Source: Rhizobiaceae bacterium UBA1291 (GTDB lineage Bacteria > Pseudomonadota > Alphaproteobacteria > Rhizobiales > Rhizobiaceae). Taken from it: DNA of 15,228 bases. Under the pieces are notes generated by a model. That model made no database searches, was not told the DNA's origin, and saw only the letters and a list, made by a program, of their open reading frames with translations. The translations under genes were made by a program, and so were the position numbers. Location of the stretch: the NCBI GenBank assembly GCA_002307905.1, contig DBUL01000147.1:2383-17610 (forward strand). Direction: 5' to 3'. Shown here one piece after another: positions 8,801 to 15,228 of the stretch. How positions within the stretch are numbered: position 1 is the first letter of the stretch; each line of letters starts with the position of its first letter.

Positions 8801-9009
8801 CCGAGGAGCTCGACAAATTCCGATCGCAGGACACGGGCAGCGCGGCGTGTCGGAACGAGGATCGTCACCTTGGCCAGCGATAGGGGATCGGTGGGCTCAT
8901 AGCGGTAGCCCGGCGCGAGTGTGCCGTCGAGCAGTCGTTCGGCGAGCACCTTCAGGAAGGGAAGCCCCGCCGGTATCGTCAGGACACGCGGTTGGTGCGC
9001 CTGGCTCAT
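5818..9009 (-). CDS. addB: Double-strand break repair protein AddB (inactive-helicase nuclease subunit)
   Basis: AddB is the partner of AddA; in the studied Bacillus enzyme it binds the complementary strand, recognises Chi and cuts with its own RecB-family nuclease domain. At 1063 residues it has the length of the alpha type. Near the N-terminus VTILVPTRRAARVLRSEF resembles the first helicase strand but has no Walker A lysine, so it is unlikely to hydrolyse ATP there. The middle part includes NEGSWPGQTTNNPFLS, a conserved helicase-like relic. The C-terminal nuclease has ERGTLCHKIVERF, GVADRID (Asp917) and DYKTG (Asp928, Lys930), all apparently functional. No cysteines occur after DYKTG, so the iron-sulfur cluster of Bacillus AddB cannot form in the same way. 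ATG 9009 lies three bases after the murU stop, and addA overlaps its end by 11 bases. A run of seven C on the plus strand (7547-7553) lies within the gene. Confidence 0.95.
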   Translation of the reverse strand: MSQAHQPRVLTIPAGLPFLKVLAERLLDGTLAPGYRYEPTDPLSLAKVTILVPTRRAARVLRSEFVELLGGRSAILPNIRPLGETDDDAGFLDADAPALLDLAPPISGTVMLLELARLILAWRNQLPAIVRSIHADTPLVAPASPADAVWLARALAELIDAIETEGCDWADLTKLDVRDFASWWQLTVEFLKIATAFWPARLEELMRSSPARHRDAVLKAEAQRLSRLEDGHPVIVAGSTGSIPAAADLIAAIASRGEGVIVLPGLDGTMPPEDWLKVGLEPGAGRPAEPASRGHPQYGLFRLLMRLNVDRSEVGSLGTVDAALADRAEILSRAMAPAGATDGWQAWRSAFGDARIHSAFAEVLLIEAANEREEATSIAIALRLGLEKPGSNGGESRVALITPDRALARRVTAELARFGIVADDSAGTPFSATQQGVLTQLMLEAALRPGDPVALVSVLKHPLARFGMSCETYRVAADALEAISLRGGIQAVDLSELPALFEGRLADHLVDRHAPQWRLSLPPESIEAARDLAARISRAVEPLVSVLVRIADGRVLTDKLPLGDWAARTGRTLEAVCADERGDLSALWSNEAGETLATQLGEIIAADGLIEADGPQWIDIFAALTASQAVKPKAMRHPRVFVFGTLEARLQSVDTLVIGGMNEGSWPGQTTNNPFLSRMMKAEIGLEPPERRIGQLAHDFEMASGTRHLVYSRALRQGSAPTVASRWLQRLLALGGQDFERRLKARGDIFRHYAALIDRSDSQAPAQRPAPKPPAELQPTQFSFSEVGPFRRDPYALYARRILRLDPVDGFNEDPGAAERGTLCHKIVERFVSEGHDPTSPDAAQAMQRITDELFDAQHLPIHIDIVWRQRFAAIARAFLDWERDRRPEISRTLTEVRGRIELANGIMLTGVADRIDLKSAGHADIIDYKTGLSPSPAQARSLLDPQLALEAAALRAGAFRDAGRLTPENLLYVRLKPAHSLIVDLVNNELSGRGDNKKSAVDLAEQSVEELAKFVEALRSGERGFVSRLLPAQQNDFGGEYDHLARVAEWSTAESEEAVDVE
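5835..5841 (-). promoter_or_regulatory. Ribosome binding site deciding the addA start
   Basis: GAGGAGG on the minus strand, within the last codons of addB and six bases before ATG 5828. The in-frame TTG at 5831 would be only three bases away, so this site favours the ATG. Its position inside addB supports reinitiation by ribosomes finishing addB. Confidence 0.8.
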
Positions 9010-9012
9010 CGC

Positions 9013-9753
9013 TCAGGCTCCGTCGCCGGAGTGGCCGAATCGCCGGATGGTCTCCTCCGCCTCGCCGATTGCCTCCGGCGTGCCGACCGTCAGCCACTGG
9101 CCCGTCATCACAACGCCGTAGAGCCGGCCACTGGCGATGGCCCGATCGAAATAGATATTGAGGTTGAAGGCGTCCTCCGGTGCATCGTCAAACAATTCCG
9201 GCATGAGCGTGATCGCGCCGGCATAGACCACCGCATTGGGATCGCCATCCTCGTAACGCTTGAGCCTTCCATCGGCGCCGAGCGAGAAGTCCTTTTTGCC
9301 ATTGTGGCCTGTGGTCCTCTCCAGCGGTACGCAGAGGAGCACCATGTCCATATGTGCCGGCTCGAAGAAATCGCCGAGGAGTGCAAGATTGGACTTTTCC
9401 GCCCGATCGTCGCCGATCCAGAACAGGTCGGCGTTCATCACGAAGGCGGGGGTGCGATCGAGCAGTTTAAGTCCCTTGACCAGCCCGCCGCCGGAATTCA
9501 TCAGCTGGGCGCGCTCGTCCGAAATGAGGATCTCCAGGCCGCGATAGCCCGCGAGATGGGCTTCCATCTGTTCGGCGAAGTGATGGACATTGACCACCGC
9601 ACGCTCGACTCCGGCCTCGGCGAGCGTGTCGAGCACATAGTCGATCATCGGCTTGCCGGCGATGGGGACCAGCGGCTTCGGCATTCGATTGGTAATCGGC
9701 CGCATCCGGGTGCCGAGCCCGGCTGCGAGTAGCATCGCGTTGGTGATCTTCAT
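9013..9753 (-). CDS. murU: Nucleotidyltransferase, probable N-acetylmuramate alpha-1-phosphate uridylyltransferase
   Basis: The likely reaction is MurNAc-1-phosphate plus UTP giving UDP-MurNAc, the second step of the AmgK-MurU peptidoglycan recycling route that bypasses de novo UDP-MurNAc synthesis. The 246-residue protein has the sugar nucleotidyltransferase signature LAAGLGTRMRPIT followed by MPKPLVPIAGKPMIDYVL at its N-terminus, then LMNSGGGLVKGL, which resembles the LLETGGGI segment of MurU proteins, NADLFW for the usual metal-binding N-x-D, and a C-terminal GQWLTVGTPEAI. The short length fits MurU rather than GlmU or glucose-1-phosphate thymidylyltransferases. The start ATG 9753 overlaps the stop of the upstream kinase gene as ATGA; an upstream GTG at 9801 would add 16 unrelated residues. 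The functional call leans on the neighbouring AmgK-like domain; substrate identity is inferred. Confidence 0.82.
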   Translation of the reverse strand: MKITNAMLLAAGLGTRMRPITNRMPKPLVPIAGKPMIDYVLDTLAEAGVERAVVNVHHFAEQMEAHLAGYRGLEILISDERAQLMNSGGGLVKGLKLLDRTPAFVMNADLFWIGDDRAEKSNLALLGDFFEPAHMDMVLLCVPLERTTGHNGKKDFSLGADGRLKRYEDGDPNAVVYAGAITLMPELFDDAPEDAFNLNIYFDRAIASGRLYGVVMTGQWLTVGTPEAIGEAEETIRRFGHSGDGA

Positions 9754-11288
9754 CGTGCCTGCGGACGTGATTCGGTCTTGCCGATTCCAACCCTTGTACA
9801 CCAGTCGCGCAAGGGGGTGAGAGCCTCATGCTCGAAGGCGACCGAAAGGTGCCAGAGCGTGCGGTCCATGTGCTTCATGTAGCCCGGCTTATGATCGCGC
9901 TTCATCAGCCGGACCCAGAGCCCGTTGAGCTTGCAGGCGCGCTGCGCTGACATGATGGCCCAGGCCTTAAGGAAGTCCGTCTCGTCGAAACCGGGCTCCC
10001 TGCGGCGAAGGTCGAGGTAATCCGCCATCAGCTGATCGACGATGTTGCGCTCGACAGTGACGCGGGCGTCCTGCACGATCGACACGAGGTCATAGGCCGA
10101 GGGGCCGATCATTGCGTCCTGGAAATCGATGAGGCCAATCCGCTGGATGCCCTGCTGCTCGCCTCGCCAGATGATGTTCGGTGAGTGGAAGTCGCGCAGC
10201 ACGAGCGTCTTCTCGGCGGTGGCGAGCTGATCAATCAGACCGTCCCATATCGCCAGAAATTCAGCGCGTTCGGCATCCGTCGCCGGGGTGCCGTTGCGCT
10301 TCCACGGCAGGTGCCAGTCGATCAGCAGCTCGGCTTCCATTTTCATCGCCGTGCGATCATAATCCGGCACGTGATGCACGCCGCCAGTTGGAAGCCGAAT
10401 GTCGCGGTCGAATGCGACGGCATGCAGCGCGGCCAGACAGGCAACGGCCTCGCGATATCGTTCCTCAATCGGCTTGCCGTCACCGTCGAGTAGGGTGTCC
10501 GGGCCGAGATCCTCGATTAGCAGCAAGCCCGACTCGCAATCGCTCTCGTAAATTTGTGGCGCGGCGAATCCCCGGTCGCGCAAGGCAAGGTCGATGGCGA
10601 CAAAGGGATAGACGTCTTCTGCGAGATGGACGATCTGCGAATAGGGTTTGCCGTCGCGGATCGGCGGCCCGTCGGGCTGGCGCGGAGAATCCATGAGGAT
10701 ACGTCGGGCGCTTCCGTCCTCCGGGTAGATGTATTCATAGGCGCGGGTCGAGGCATCCCCGGTCAGGTGACGTCGCCGGGCGTCAGCATATCCATGCGCG
10801 TCGAGGAACCGCCGGATCGCAAGCACGCGCTTTATGCGTGCAAGCTGGGTGGGTGTCGCCTGGATCGTGATCTGACGCCCGCCGGCAGGGTCGAAACCAA
10901 AGGTGATATCCATGCGGGCCTCGGGCAGGCTCGTACCGGCCTTGTCAGGCCACTCGACGAGGCAGACGCCGTTGTCGAGCGCATCGGCAAAGCCGATCTC
11001 CTCGAGTTCGGCCGGATCCGACAGACGATAGAGATCGAAATGCGCTACAGGGAAGCGTAGGTCGTAGTTCTGGACCAGTGTGAATGTCGAGCTCGGAACT
11101 TCGAGATAGTCGTCATCGGCCATCGCCCTCAGCAGTGCGCGCGCCAGTGTCGACTTGCCGGCACCCAGATTGCCCCAGAGTGCCACGCAATCGCCAGATT
11201 TCACCACCAGGGCCAGTTCCTCGCCCAGGCGAATAGTATCCGCCTCTGTGGCAAGGTGCAGCGAAAGGCTCGATGGTGTGTCGGTCAT
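9750..11288 (-). CDS. Fusion of tRNA t6A ATPase TsaE and an AmgK-like MurNAc/GlcNAc anomeric kinase
   Basis: The 512-residue protein joins two families in one frame. Residues 1 to about 150 are TsaE, the ATPase that with TsaB and TsaD makes threonylcarbamoyladenosine at position 37 of ANN-decoding tRNAs: Walker A GNLGAGKST (39-47), SSTFTLVQNY, HFDLYRL (His83, Asp85) and LVEWPDKAG (Glu112). From about 155 a kinase of the aminoglycoside-phosphotransferase fold begins: TGDASTRAYEYI (Asp178), a catalytic loop LRDFHSPNI (Asp366, Asn371) and a metal-binding GLIDFQDAMIGPSAYDLVSI (Asp388). The RDxHxxN and DFQDA..GPxAYDL pattern is that of AmgK, which phosphorylates MurNAc and GlcNAc at the anomeric carbon; MurU, encoded next, uses its product. 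ATG 11288 overlaps the divL stop as ATGA. In many bacteria the two parts are separate genes; the fusion is known from rhizobial annotation but I know of no functional study. Aminoglycoside resistance is unlikely. Confidence 0.88.
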   Translation of the reverse strand: MTDTPSSLSLHLATEADTIRLGEELALVVKSGDCVALWGNLGAGKSTLARALLRAMADDDYLEVPSSTFTLVQNYDLRFPVAHFDLYRLSDPAELEEIGFADALDNGVCLVEWPDKAGTSLPEARMDITFGFDPAGGRQITIQATPTQLARIKRVLAIRRFLDAHGYADARRRHLTGDASTRAYEYIYPEDGSARRILMDSPRQPDGPPIRDGKPYSQIVHLAEDVYPFVAIDLALRDRGFAAPQIYESDCESGLLLIEDLGPDTLLDGDGKPIEERYREAVACLAALHAVAFDRDIRLPTGGVHHVPDYDRTAMKMEAELLIDWHLPWKRNGTPATDAERAEFLAIWDGLIDQLATAEKTLVLRDFHSPNIIWRGEQQGIQRIGLIDFQDAMIGPSAYDLVSIVQDARVTVERNIVDQLMADYLDLRRREPGFDETDFLKAWAIMSAQRACKLNGLWVRLMKRDHKPGYMKHMDRTLWHLSVAFEHEALTPLRDWCTRVGIGKTESRPQAR

Positions 11289-13891
11289 TCGGCGGCGGCG
11301 ATGGCTTGCGGCTCGACGATCGCGGAGGGAATGCGGCAGGAAACCGTCGTGCCGCGACCGGGCTCACTATCGATCGACACTTGGCCGTTGTGCAGGTTGA
11401 CGAAGCTCTCGACGATGGAGAGACCGAGACCCGCGCCGCTGCGCTTGCCGGACTTGGCATTGGTCGAGAAGCGGTTGAACACGGTCGCCAGCATTTCTTT
11501 CGACATACCGCATCCGCTATCATGGACGGTGAAGACGAAGTCAGGCCCCTCGCGCCAGCACTTGAGTTCGATCGAAGAGCCTTCCGGGGCGAAATTCACC
11601 GCGTTGGTGAGGATCTTGATGAGGATCTGCTTTAGCCGTTGCTGATCGGCGACGATGTGGCCGAGATGGGCGGAGGCCGCGATCTCGAGCGAGACATTGC
11701 TCTCCTGCAGGCGATCGGTCATCTGCATCGAGATATCGTCGAGCAACTCGTTGAGATCAATGTCCGCATAGTCTAGCCGCATGATCCCGGCATCGACAGT
11801 GGCGAGATCGAGGATGTCGTTTACAATGGTCAGCAGTACCGATGACGAGGTGGAGATGTGGTCGATATACTCCGATTGGCGGTCGTTGAGCGGCCCGATC
11901 GCCGGCGTTTTCAAAAGGTCGGTGAAGCCGATGATGTTGGTGAGCGGGGAGCGCAATTCGTAGGAGACGTGCTGGACGAAGTCGTTCTTCAGCTCGTCGG
12001 CCTTGCGCAGGGCCTCGTTCTTTTCCTTCAGAGCGCGCTCGGCCAGAACGCTGTCGGTCTTGTTGACGAAGGTCAGCATGGTCTGGGCGTTCGGCAGCGG
12101 CGTCACCGCGTAGTCGAGCACCAGGCGGGAATAGAGTTCCAGCGTACCCTGGCTTGAAGGCCGTTCGTCCTCGAAGCTGGTGATCATCTTGGCGAAGGCC
12201 TTCCAGCCGTCGGCGCCATCATAGGATGGTGCACAGGCGGCTTCGATCGCCTTGATGTGGGTGCCCTGCTTCGAGTCGGCCTCGGTGATTCCCCAGAGCG
12301 CGCGGAAAGCGGGATTGGAGAGCTCGATGCGACCATCGGGACCGAACACGGCTACACCCTCGGACAGGTGGTCGATCGTTTCGCCGCGGACCCTGAGCAG
12401 TGTATTGTAGCGGCTTTCCAGGTCGAACTGCGCTGTGACGTTCTCGAACACCCAGGTCGCGCCGCCCTGCGGATGGGCCGAGGCGATGATGCGCAGCGTC
12501 TGGCCGTTGGGCAGGTGCCACAGATCGGTCTGGGTCTCGAGCGAGCGATAGACCGAAAGTGTGTTCTCCTTCCACGCCTTCCAGCTCAGTTGTTCCGGCA
12601 GCTTGCGCGCCGAGCGCAGCCGATCCAGCAGTTCGCTATGATCGGGGTGTGATTCGAGGAACCGCGGTTCGAGGTCCCAGAGCTTCTGGAACGGCTGGTT
12701 GAAGAACTGCAGCCGCCGCTCGCCATCGAAGATGGCAACGGGCGTTTCGAGATGCTCGAGCGTCTCGGCATGGCTCTTTAGCGTCCGCGCCAGCTCCTCG
12801 CGAAGCGCTTCCTCGCCGCTGACGTCGATGGCCATTCCACACGAGCCGGACGGCTCGCGGATATCGACGACATCGAAGAAGGTCCGCTTGCCGCGGACTG
12901 CGGTGGAAACAACGCCGTGGAACGGTGATTCCGGCGTCGCACTTGCCTTGATCTTTTCACGCGTCAGGGTGGACAGGATCTCGCGGTTTTCGCGTACGGC
13001 CTGATCGGGCGAGCCGGCTTCGACCGCTTCGCCATAAGCGTGGTTGACCCAGGTCAGGCGACCTTCCGCATCGCGCCGCCAGACCGGCTGCTCGATCGCA
13101 TCGAGCAGCGATTCGAATGTCGCGATGGAGTTTCTCAGGCGGTTGCGTTCGATCTTCAGTTCGGCGAGTTCGGCGCGCAGATTGTTGAGGGCAACGAATC
13201 GGGCGAAGGCCCGCCCTCCCGAGAGGCGCCCCTGCACCTCTATGACTTCACCGCGATGTGTCTCCGCAACGACGTCGAAACTCTCGGCCCTGTGGCGCAA
13301 GGCCTCGATCGCTCTTTCCAACTCGCCCGCCGAGGCCGGCTTCAGCCAGCGTCCGAAGGCGAGAAACTCGCTGTCGGTCTGAGGTGCCCCGGTTTCGGCC
13401 GGCAACTGGCCGAGAAATTCGGGCTTGCCGTTTTGTCCGTCCCAGATGACGATCCGGCGGTTCTTGTCGGCGATGAGAGCCTCGTAGCGGGAAATACGCT
13501 GGCTGGCATCGGAAAGTGCGGAGCGCATCTCGGCGCCTTCGGCCTCGAGCCGGCCGCGTTGGCGGATGAGCCAGCCGGCGGAAAGCATTGCGGCCGAGAG
13601 AATGCCGAGCACGAGGGCATAGCCGACCATTTCGACCGAAGTGAAGAGCTTTTCAACCGGCGGCATGCCCGCCCTCGTCTGCGCAAGGCTCGGACCGAAA
13701 AGCCCCGCAAGGATCGTTCCGCCCATGCAGGCGGTCCAGAAGCGAGGCATGAGGCCACGCCCAGAGCGCGAACGAGGCTTTTCACCGGTTGAGGCGCTTC
13801 TTCCACGCTGTTCCTGGCCCGGATGCGAAGCCCGGGGATCAATACCCGCTGCCGTATGCCGATCGCTCGGACCGCTCTTTTTTACCGACAT
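11285..13891 (-). CDS. divL: DivL-like cell-cycle histidine kinase homologue with tyrosine at the phosphorylation site
   Basis: In Caulobacter, DivL is a membrane-bound kinase homologue that reads the phosphorylation state of DivK and controls CckA and so the master regulator CtrA. The 868-residue protein has a basic, low-complexity N-terminus (1-50), hydrophobic segments at about 51-70 and 87-109, a helical stretch, then several PAS-like units (for example IEQPVWRRDAEGRLTWVNHA, LETPVAIFDGERRLQFFNQP, LSEGVAVFGPDGRIELSNP). The HisKA motif reads FVQHVSYELRSPL, with Tyr644 replacing the phospho-accepting His, the hallmark of DivL. The ATPase domain keeps the N box (Asn763, Asn766), the G1 box DSGCG (Asp791), FNRFS and GAGLGLSIV (from Gly819), so nucleotide binding looks possible. 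ATG 13891 has a GGAG 11 bases upstream; Met48 is an alternative start that would remove the basic tail. Its stop overlaps the tsaE-amgK start, making it the first gene of the operon. Confidence 0.88.
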   Translation of the reverse strand: MSVKKSGPSDRHTAAGIDPRASHPGQEQRGRSASTGEKPRSRSGRGLMPRFWTACMGGTILAGLFGPSLAQTRAGMPPVEKLFTSVEMVGYALVLGILSAAMLSAGWLIRQRGRLEAEGAEMRSALSDASQRISRYEALIADKNRRIVIWDGQNGKPEFLGQLPAETGAPQTDSEFLAFGRWLKPASAGELERAIEALRHRAESFDVVAETHRGEVIEVQGRLSGGRAFARFVALNNLRAELAELKIERNRLRNSIATFESLLDAIEQPVWRRDAEGRLTWVNHAYGEAVEAGSPDQAVRENREILSTLTREKIKASATPESPFHGVVSTAVRGKRTFFDVVDIREPSGSCGMAIDVSGEEALREELARTLKSHAETLEHLETPVAIFDGERRLQFFNQPFQKLWDLEPRFLESHPDHSELLDRLRSARKLPEQLSWKAWKENTLSVYRSLETQTDLWHLPNGQTLRIIASAHPQGGATWVFENVTAQFDLESRYNTLLRVRGETIDHLSEGVAVFGPDGRIELSNPAFRALWGITEADSKQGTHIKAIEAACAPSYDGADGWKAFAKMITSFEDERPSSQGTLELYSRLVLDYAVTPLPNAQTMLTFVNKTDSVLAERALKEKNEALRKADELKNDFVQHVSYELRSPLTNIIGFTDLLKTPAIGPLNDRQSEYIDHISTSSSVLLTIVNDILDLATVDAGIMRLDYADIDLNELLDDISMQMTDRLQESNVSLEIAASAHLGHIVADQQRLKQILIKILTNAVNFAPEGSSIELKCWREGPDFVFTVHDSGCGMSKEMLATVFNRFSTNAKSGKRSGAGLGLSIVESFVNLHNGQVSIDSEPGRGTTVSCRIPSAIVEPQAIAAAE

Positions 13892-14025
13892 ATTCGGTCT
13901 GTCTCCGTCCTATGTGCCGCATCGTCGACAAGACATCCCATTTCGCCGACGCACCTGATGGGCGCGCCACGAATCAAGTCCTAGAACAATACTGCCTAAG
14001 GGAATCTGCGGGAAGGGTCAGGCCC
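13892..14025 (-). promoter_or_regulatory. Upstream region of divL, presumed operon promoter region
   Basis: This 134-base gap lies between the ahcY terminator and the divL start and must hold any promoter for the divL-addA series. I see no convincing -35/-10 pair and no TTAA-N7-TTAA CtrA box. Two GAATC sequences (13971-13975 and 14002-14006), which match the GANTC target of the alphaproteobacterial methylase CcrM, lie 80 and 111 bases before the divL start. A GGAG sits 11 bases before the ATG. The regulatory role is inferred from position only. Confidence 0.4.
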
Positions 14026-14061
14026 AAAAAAGAAGCCGCAGCTTTTGTCAAGGCTGCGGCT
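14026..14061 (-). terminator. Intrinsic terminator of ahcY
   Basis: A perfect 9-bp inverted repeat, AGCCGCAGC (14034-14042) and GCTGCGGCT (14053-14061), encloses a 10-base loop. On the minus strand it is followed by TTC and a run of six T (plus-strand A at 14026-14031). It begins 30 bases after the ahcY stop and separates ahcY transcription from divL. Confidence 0.88.
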
Positions 14062-14090
14062 ACTAGATTTTGTGGTTATTCAGGAGATTA

Positions 14091-15228
14091 TCAATACCTG
14101 TAGTGATCTGCCTTGAACGGGCCCTGCGTCGTTACGCCGATATAGGCTGCCTGTTCTTCCGACAGCTCGGTCAGCTTGACGCCGAGCTTTTCGAGATGCA
14201 GGCGAGCGACCTTCTCGTCGAGGTGCTTCGGCAGCACGTAGACCTGATTCTGGTATTCTCCCGGCTTCGTGTAGAGCTCAATCTGAGCGAGAACCTGGTT
14301 GGTGAACGAGGCCGACATGACGAAGGACGGGTGTCCGGTGGCGTTGCCGAGATTGAGCAGCCGGCCTTCCGACAACAGGATCATGCGGTTGCCTTTGGGA
14401 AACTCGATCATGTCCACCTGCGGCTTGACGTTTGTCCACTTGAAGTTGCGCAGGGCCGCGACCTGGATCTCGTTATCGAAGTGGCCGATATTGCCGACGA
14501 TCGCCATATCCTTCATCTCGCGCATATGCTCGATGCGGATGACATCCTTGTTGCCGGTCGTGGTGATGAAGATGTCGGCTGAAGAGACGACATCTTCCAA
14601 CGTCACGACTTCGAAACCGTCCATTGCTGCCTGAAGAGCGCAAATCGGGTCGACTTCCGTCACCTTGACGCGAGCGCCGGCGCCGCGCAGCGATGCTGCC
14701 GAACCCTTGCCGACATCGCCGTAACCGCAGACCACGGCGACCTTGCCGGCCATCATCACGTCCGTGCCGCGGCGAATGCCATCGACCAGCGACTCCTTGC
14801 AGCCATACTTGTTGTCGAACTTCGACTTGGTGACTGAATCGTTGACGTTGATGGCGGGGAAGGGAAGGAGACCCTTCTTGCTCAACTCGTAGAGGCGATG
14901 CACACCGGTGGTGGTTTCTTCCGTCACGCCGCGGATCGCGTCGCGCTGCTTGGTGAACCAGCCCGGCGATGCCTGGAGGCGCTTCTTGATCTGGGCGAAG
15001 AGGATCTCTTCTTCCTCCGAACCCGGATTGGAAAGCACATCCTCCCCGGCCTCAGCGCGTGCGCCGAGCAGAATGTACATGGTGGCGTCGCCGCCATCGT
15101 CGAGGATCATGTTCGACAGACCGCCGTCGCGCCACTGGAATATCTGGTCGGTATAGGTCCAGTAGTCCTCGAGCGACTCGCCCTTGATCGCATAGACCGG
15201 AATGCCCGCGGCGGCGATGGCGGCGGCG
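14091..15228 (-). CDS. ahcY: S-adenosylhomocysteine hydrolase, C-terminal part (5' end outside the window)
   Basis: AhcY reversibly splits S-adenosylhomocysteine into adenosine and homocysteine, removing the product inhibitor of methyltransferases and feeding the methionine cycle; it is a cytoplasmic tetramer with bound NAD. About 378 residues are visible of a protein of about 466, and the frame runs open to the window edge, so the methionine codon at 15110 is internal. Visible motifs are [43 protein letters not shown], the [16 protein letters not shown] active-site stretch, the NAD-binding [19 protein letters not shown] and the C-terminal Lys-Ala-Asp-His-Tyr-Arg-Tyr. Between DDGGDAT and EETTTGV it carries the roughly 40-residue insert found in many bacterial and plant enzymes but not in the human one. 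It has its own terminator, so it is transcribed separately from divL. Confidence 0.98.
   Translation of the reverse strand, partial: AAAIAAAGIPVYAIKGESLEDYWTYTDQIFQWRDGGLSNMILDDGGDATMYILLGARAEAGEDVLSNPGSEEEEILFAQIKKRLQASPGWFTKQRDAIRGVTEETTTGVHRLYELSKKGLLPFPAINVNDSVTKSKFDNKYGCKESLVDGIRRGTDVMMAGKVAVVCGYGDVGKGSAASLRGAGARVKVTEVDPICALQAAMDGFEVVTLEDVVSSADIFITTTGNKDVIRIEHMREMKDMAIVGNIGHFDNEIQVAALRNFKWTNVKPQVDMIEFPKGNRMILLSEGRLLNLGNATGHPSFVMSASFTNQVLAQIELYTKPGEYQNQVYVLPKHLDEKVARLHLEKLGVKLTELSEEQAAYIGVTTQGPFKADHYRY

Noticed and set aside
5989..8883. Several long plus-strand frames opposite addB (5989-6867, 7712-8611, 8119-8883)
   Set aside because: All mirror addB codons, are rich in Arg, Ala and Ser in the way of GC-rich shadow frames, and show no known motif.
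9754..9801. Earlier murU start at GTG 9801
   Set aside because: The extra 16 residues are unlike the family, while ATG 9753 gives the standard N-terminus and an ATGA coupling overlap.
9770..10830. Aminoglycoside phosphotransferase (antibiotic resistance gene)
   Set aside because: The APH fold is shared, but the RDFHSPN and DFQDAMIGPSAYDL pattern, the TsaE fusion and the adjacent MurU point to the cell-wall sugar kinase AmgK rather than resistance.
13040..13792. Plus-strand open frame of 250 codons opposite divL
   Set aside because: It is antisense to the N-terminal half of divL with no domain signature or start signals.
14062..15228. SAH riboswitch controlling ahcY
   Set aside because: Any such element would lie upstream of the ahcY start, which is outside the window; nothing inside the window can support it.
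1..15228. Mobile element, prophage, defence island or CRISPR array
   Set aside because: No transposase, integrase, direct repeats or atypical composition seen; all genes are conserved housekeeping or regulatory families and are tightly packed.

Overview
The window looks like ordinary core chromosome of a high-GC alphaproteobacterium, most likely a member of the Rhizobiales close to Rhizobium, Agrobacterium or Sinorhizobium. The basis is protein character (alpha-type AddA and AddB, a DivL-type cell-cycle kinase homologue, a TsaE-phosphotransferase fusion) and the gene order accD-folC / trxA-addA-addB-...-ahcY. I cannot name the genus. I see no mobile element, CRISPR array, tRNA or rRNA, and no gene-free stretch longer than about 200 bases.

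Layout. Positions 1-1825 are on the plus strand: the 3' half of accD (fatty acid synthesis), then folC (folate polyglutamylation). They converge on a block of minus-strand genes. In order of transcription, from the right edge of the window, these are: ahcY (14091 to beyond the right edge, with its own terminator near 14026-14061); then divL (11285-13891), a tsaE-amgK fusion (9750-11288), a murU-like nucleotidyltransferase (9013-9753), addB (5818-9009) and addA (2274-5828); and finally trxA (1878-2198), which ends at a hairpin terminator touching the folC stop codon.

How the genes work together. The five genes from divL to addA are packed as a translationally coupled series: ATGA overlaps at divL/tsaE-amgK and tsaE-amgK/murU, a 3-base gap at murU/addB, and an 11-base overlap at addB/addA. 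The series joins asymmetric-division signalling (DivL), tRNA t6A modification (TsaE), peptidoglycan sugar recycling (AmgK then MurU, giving UDP-MurNAc) and double-strand-break resection (AddAB). trxA follows 75 bases later with a good ribosome binding site and a possible promoter of its own.

The most interesting points are these. DivL carries tyrosine (Y644) where histidine kinases have their phospho-accepting histidine, while its ATP-binding boxes look intact. TsaE is fused in frame to an AmgK-like sugar kinase directly upstream of its pathway partner MurU. AddB lacks the C-terminal cysteine cluster known from the Bacillus protein and has no N-terminal Walker A. These are recognisable family features of alphaproteobacteria, some of them functionally little explored. 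I did not find a wholly new system here.
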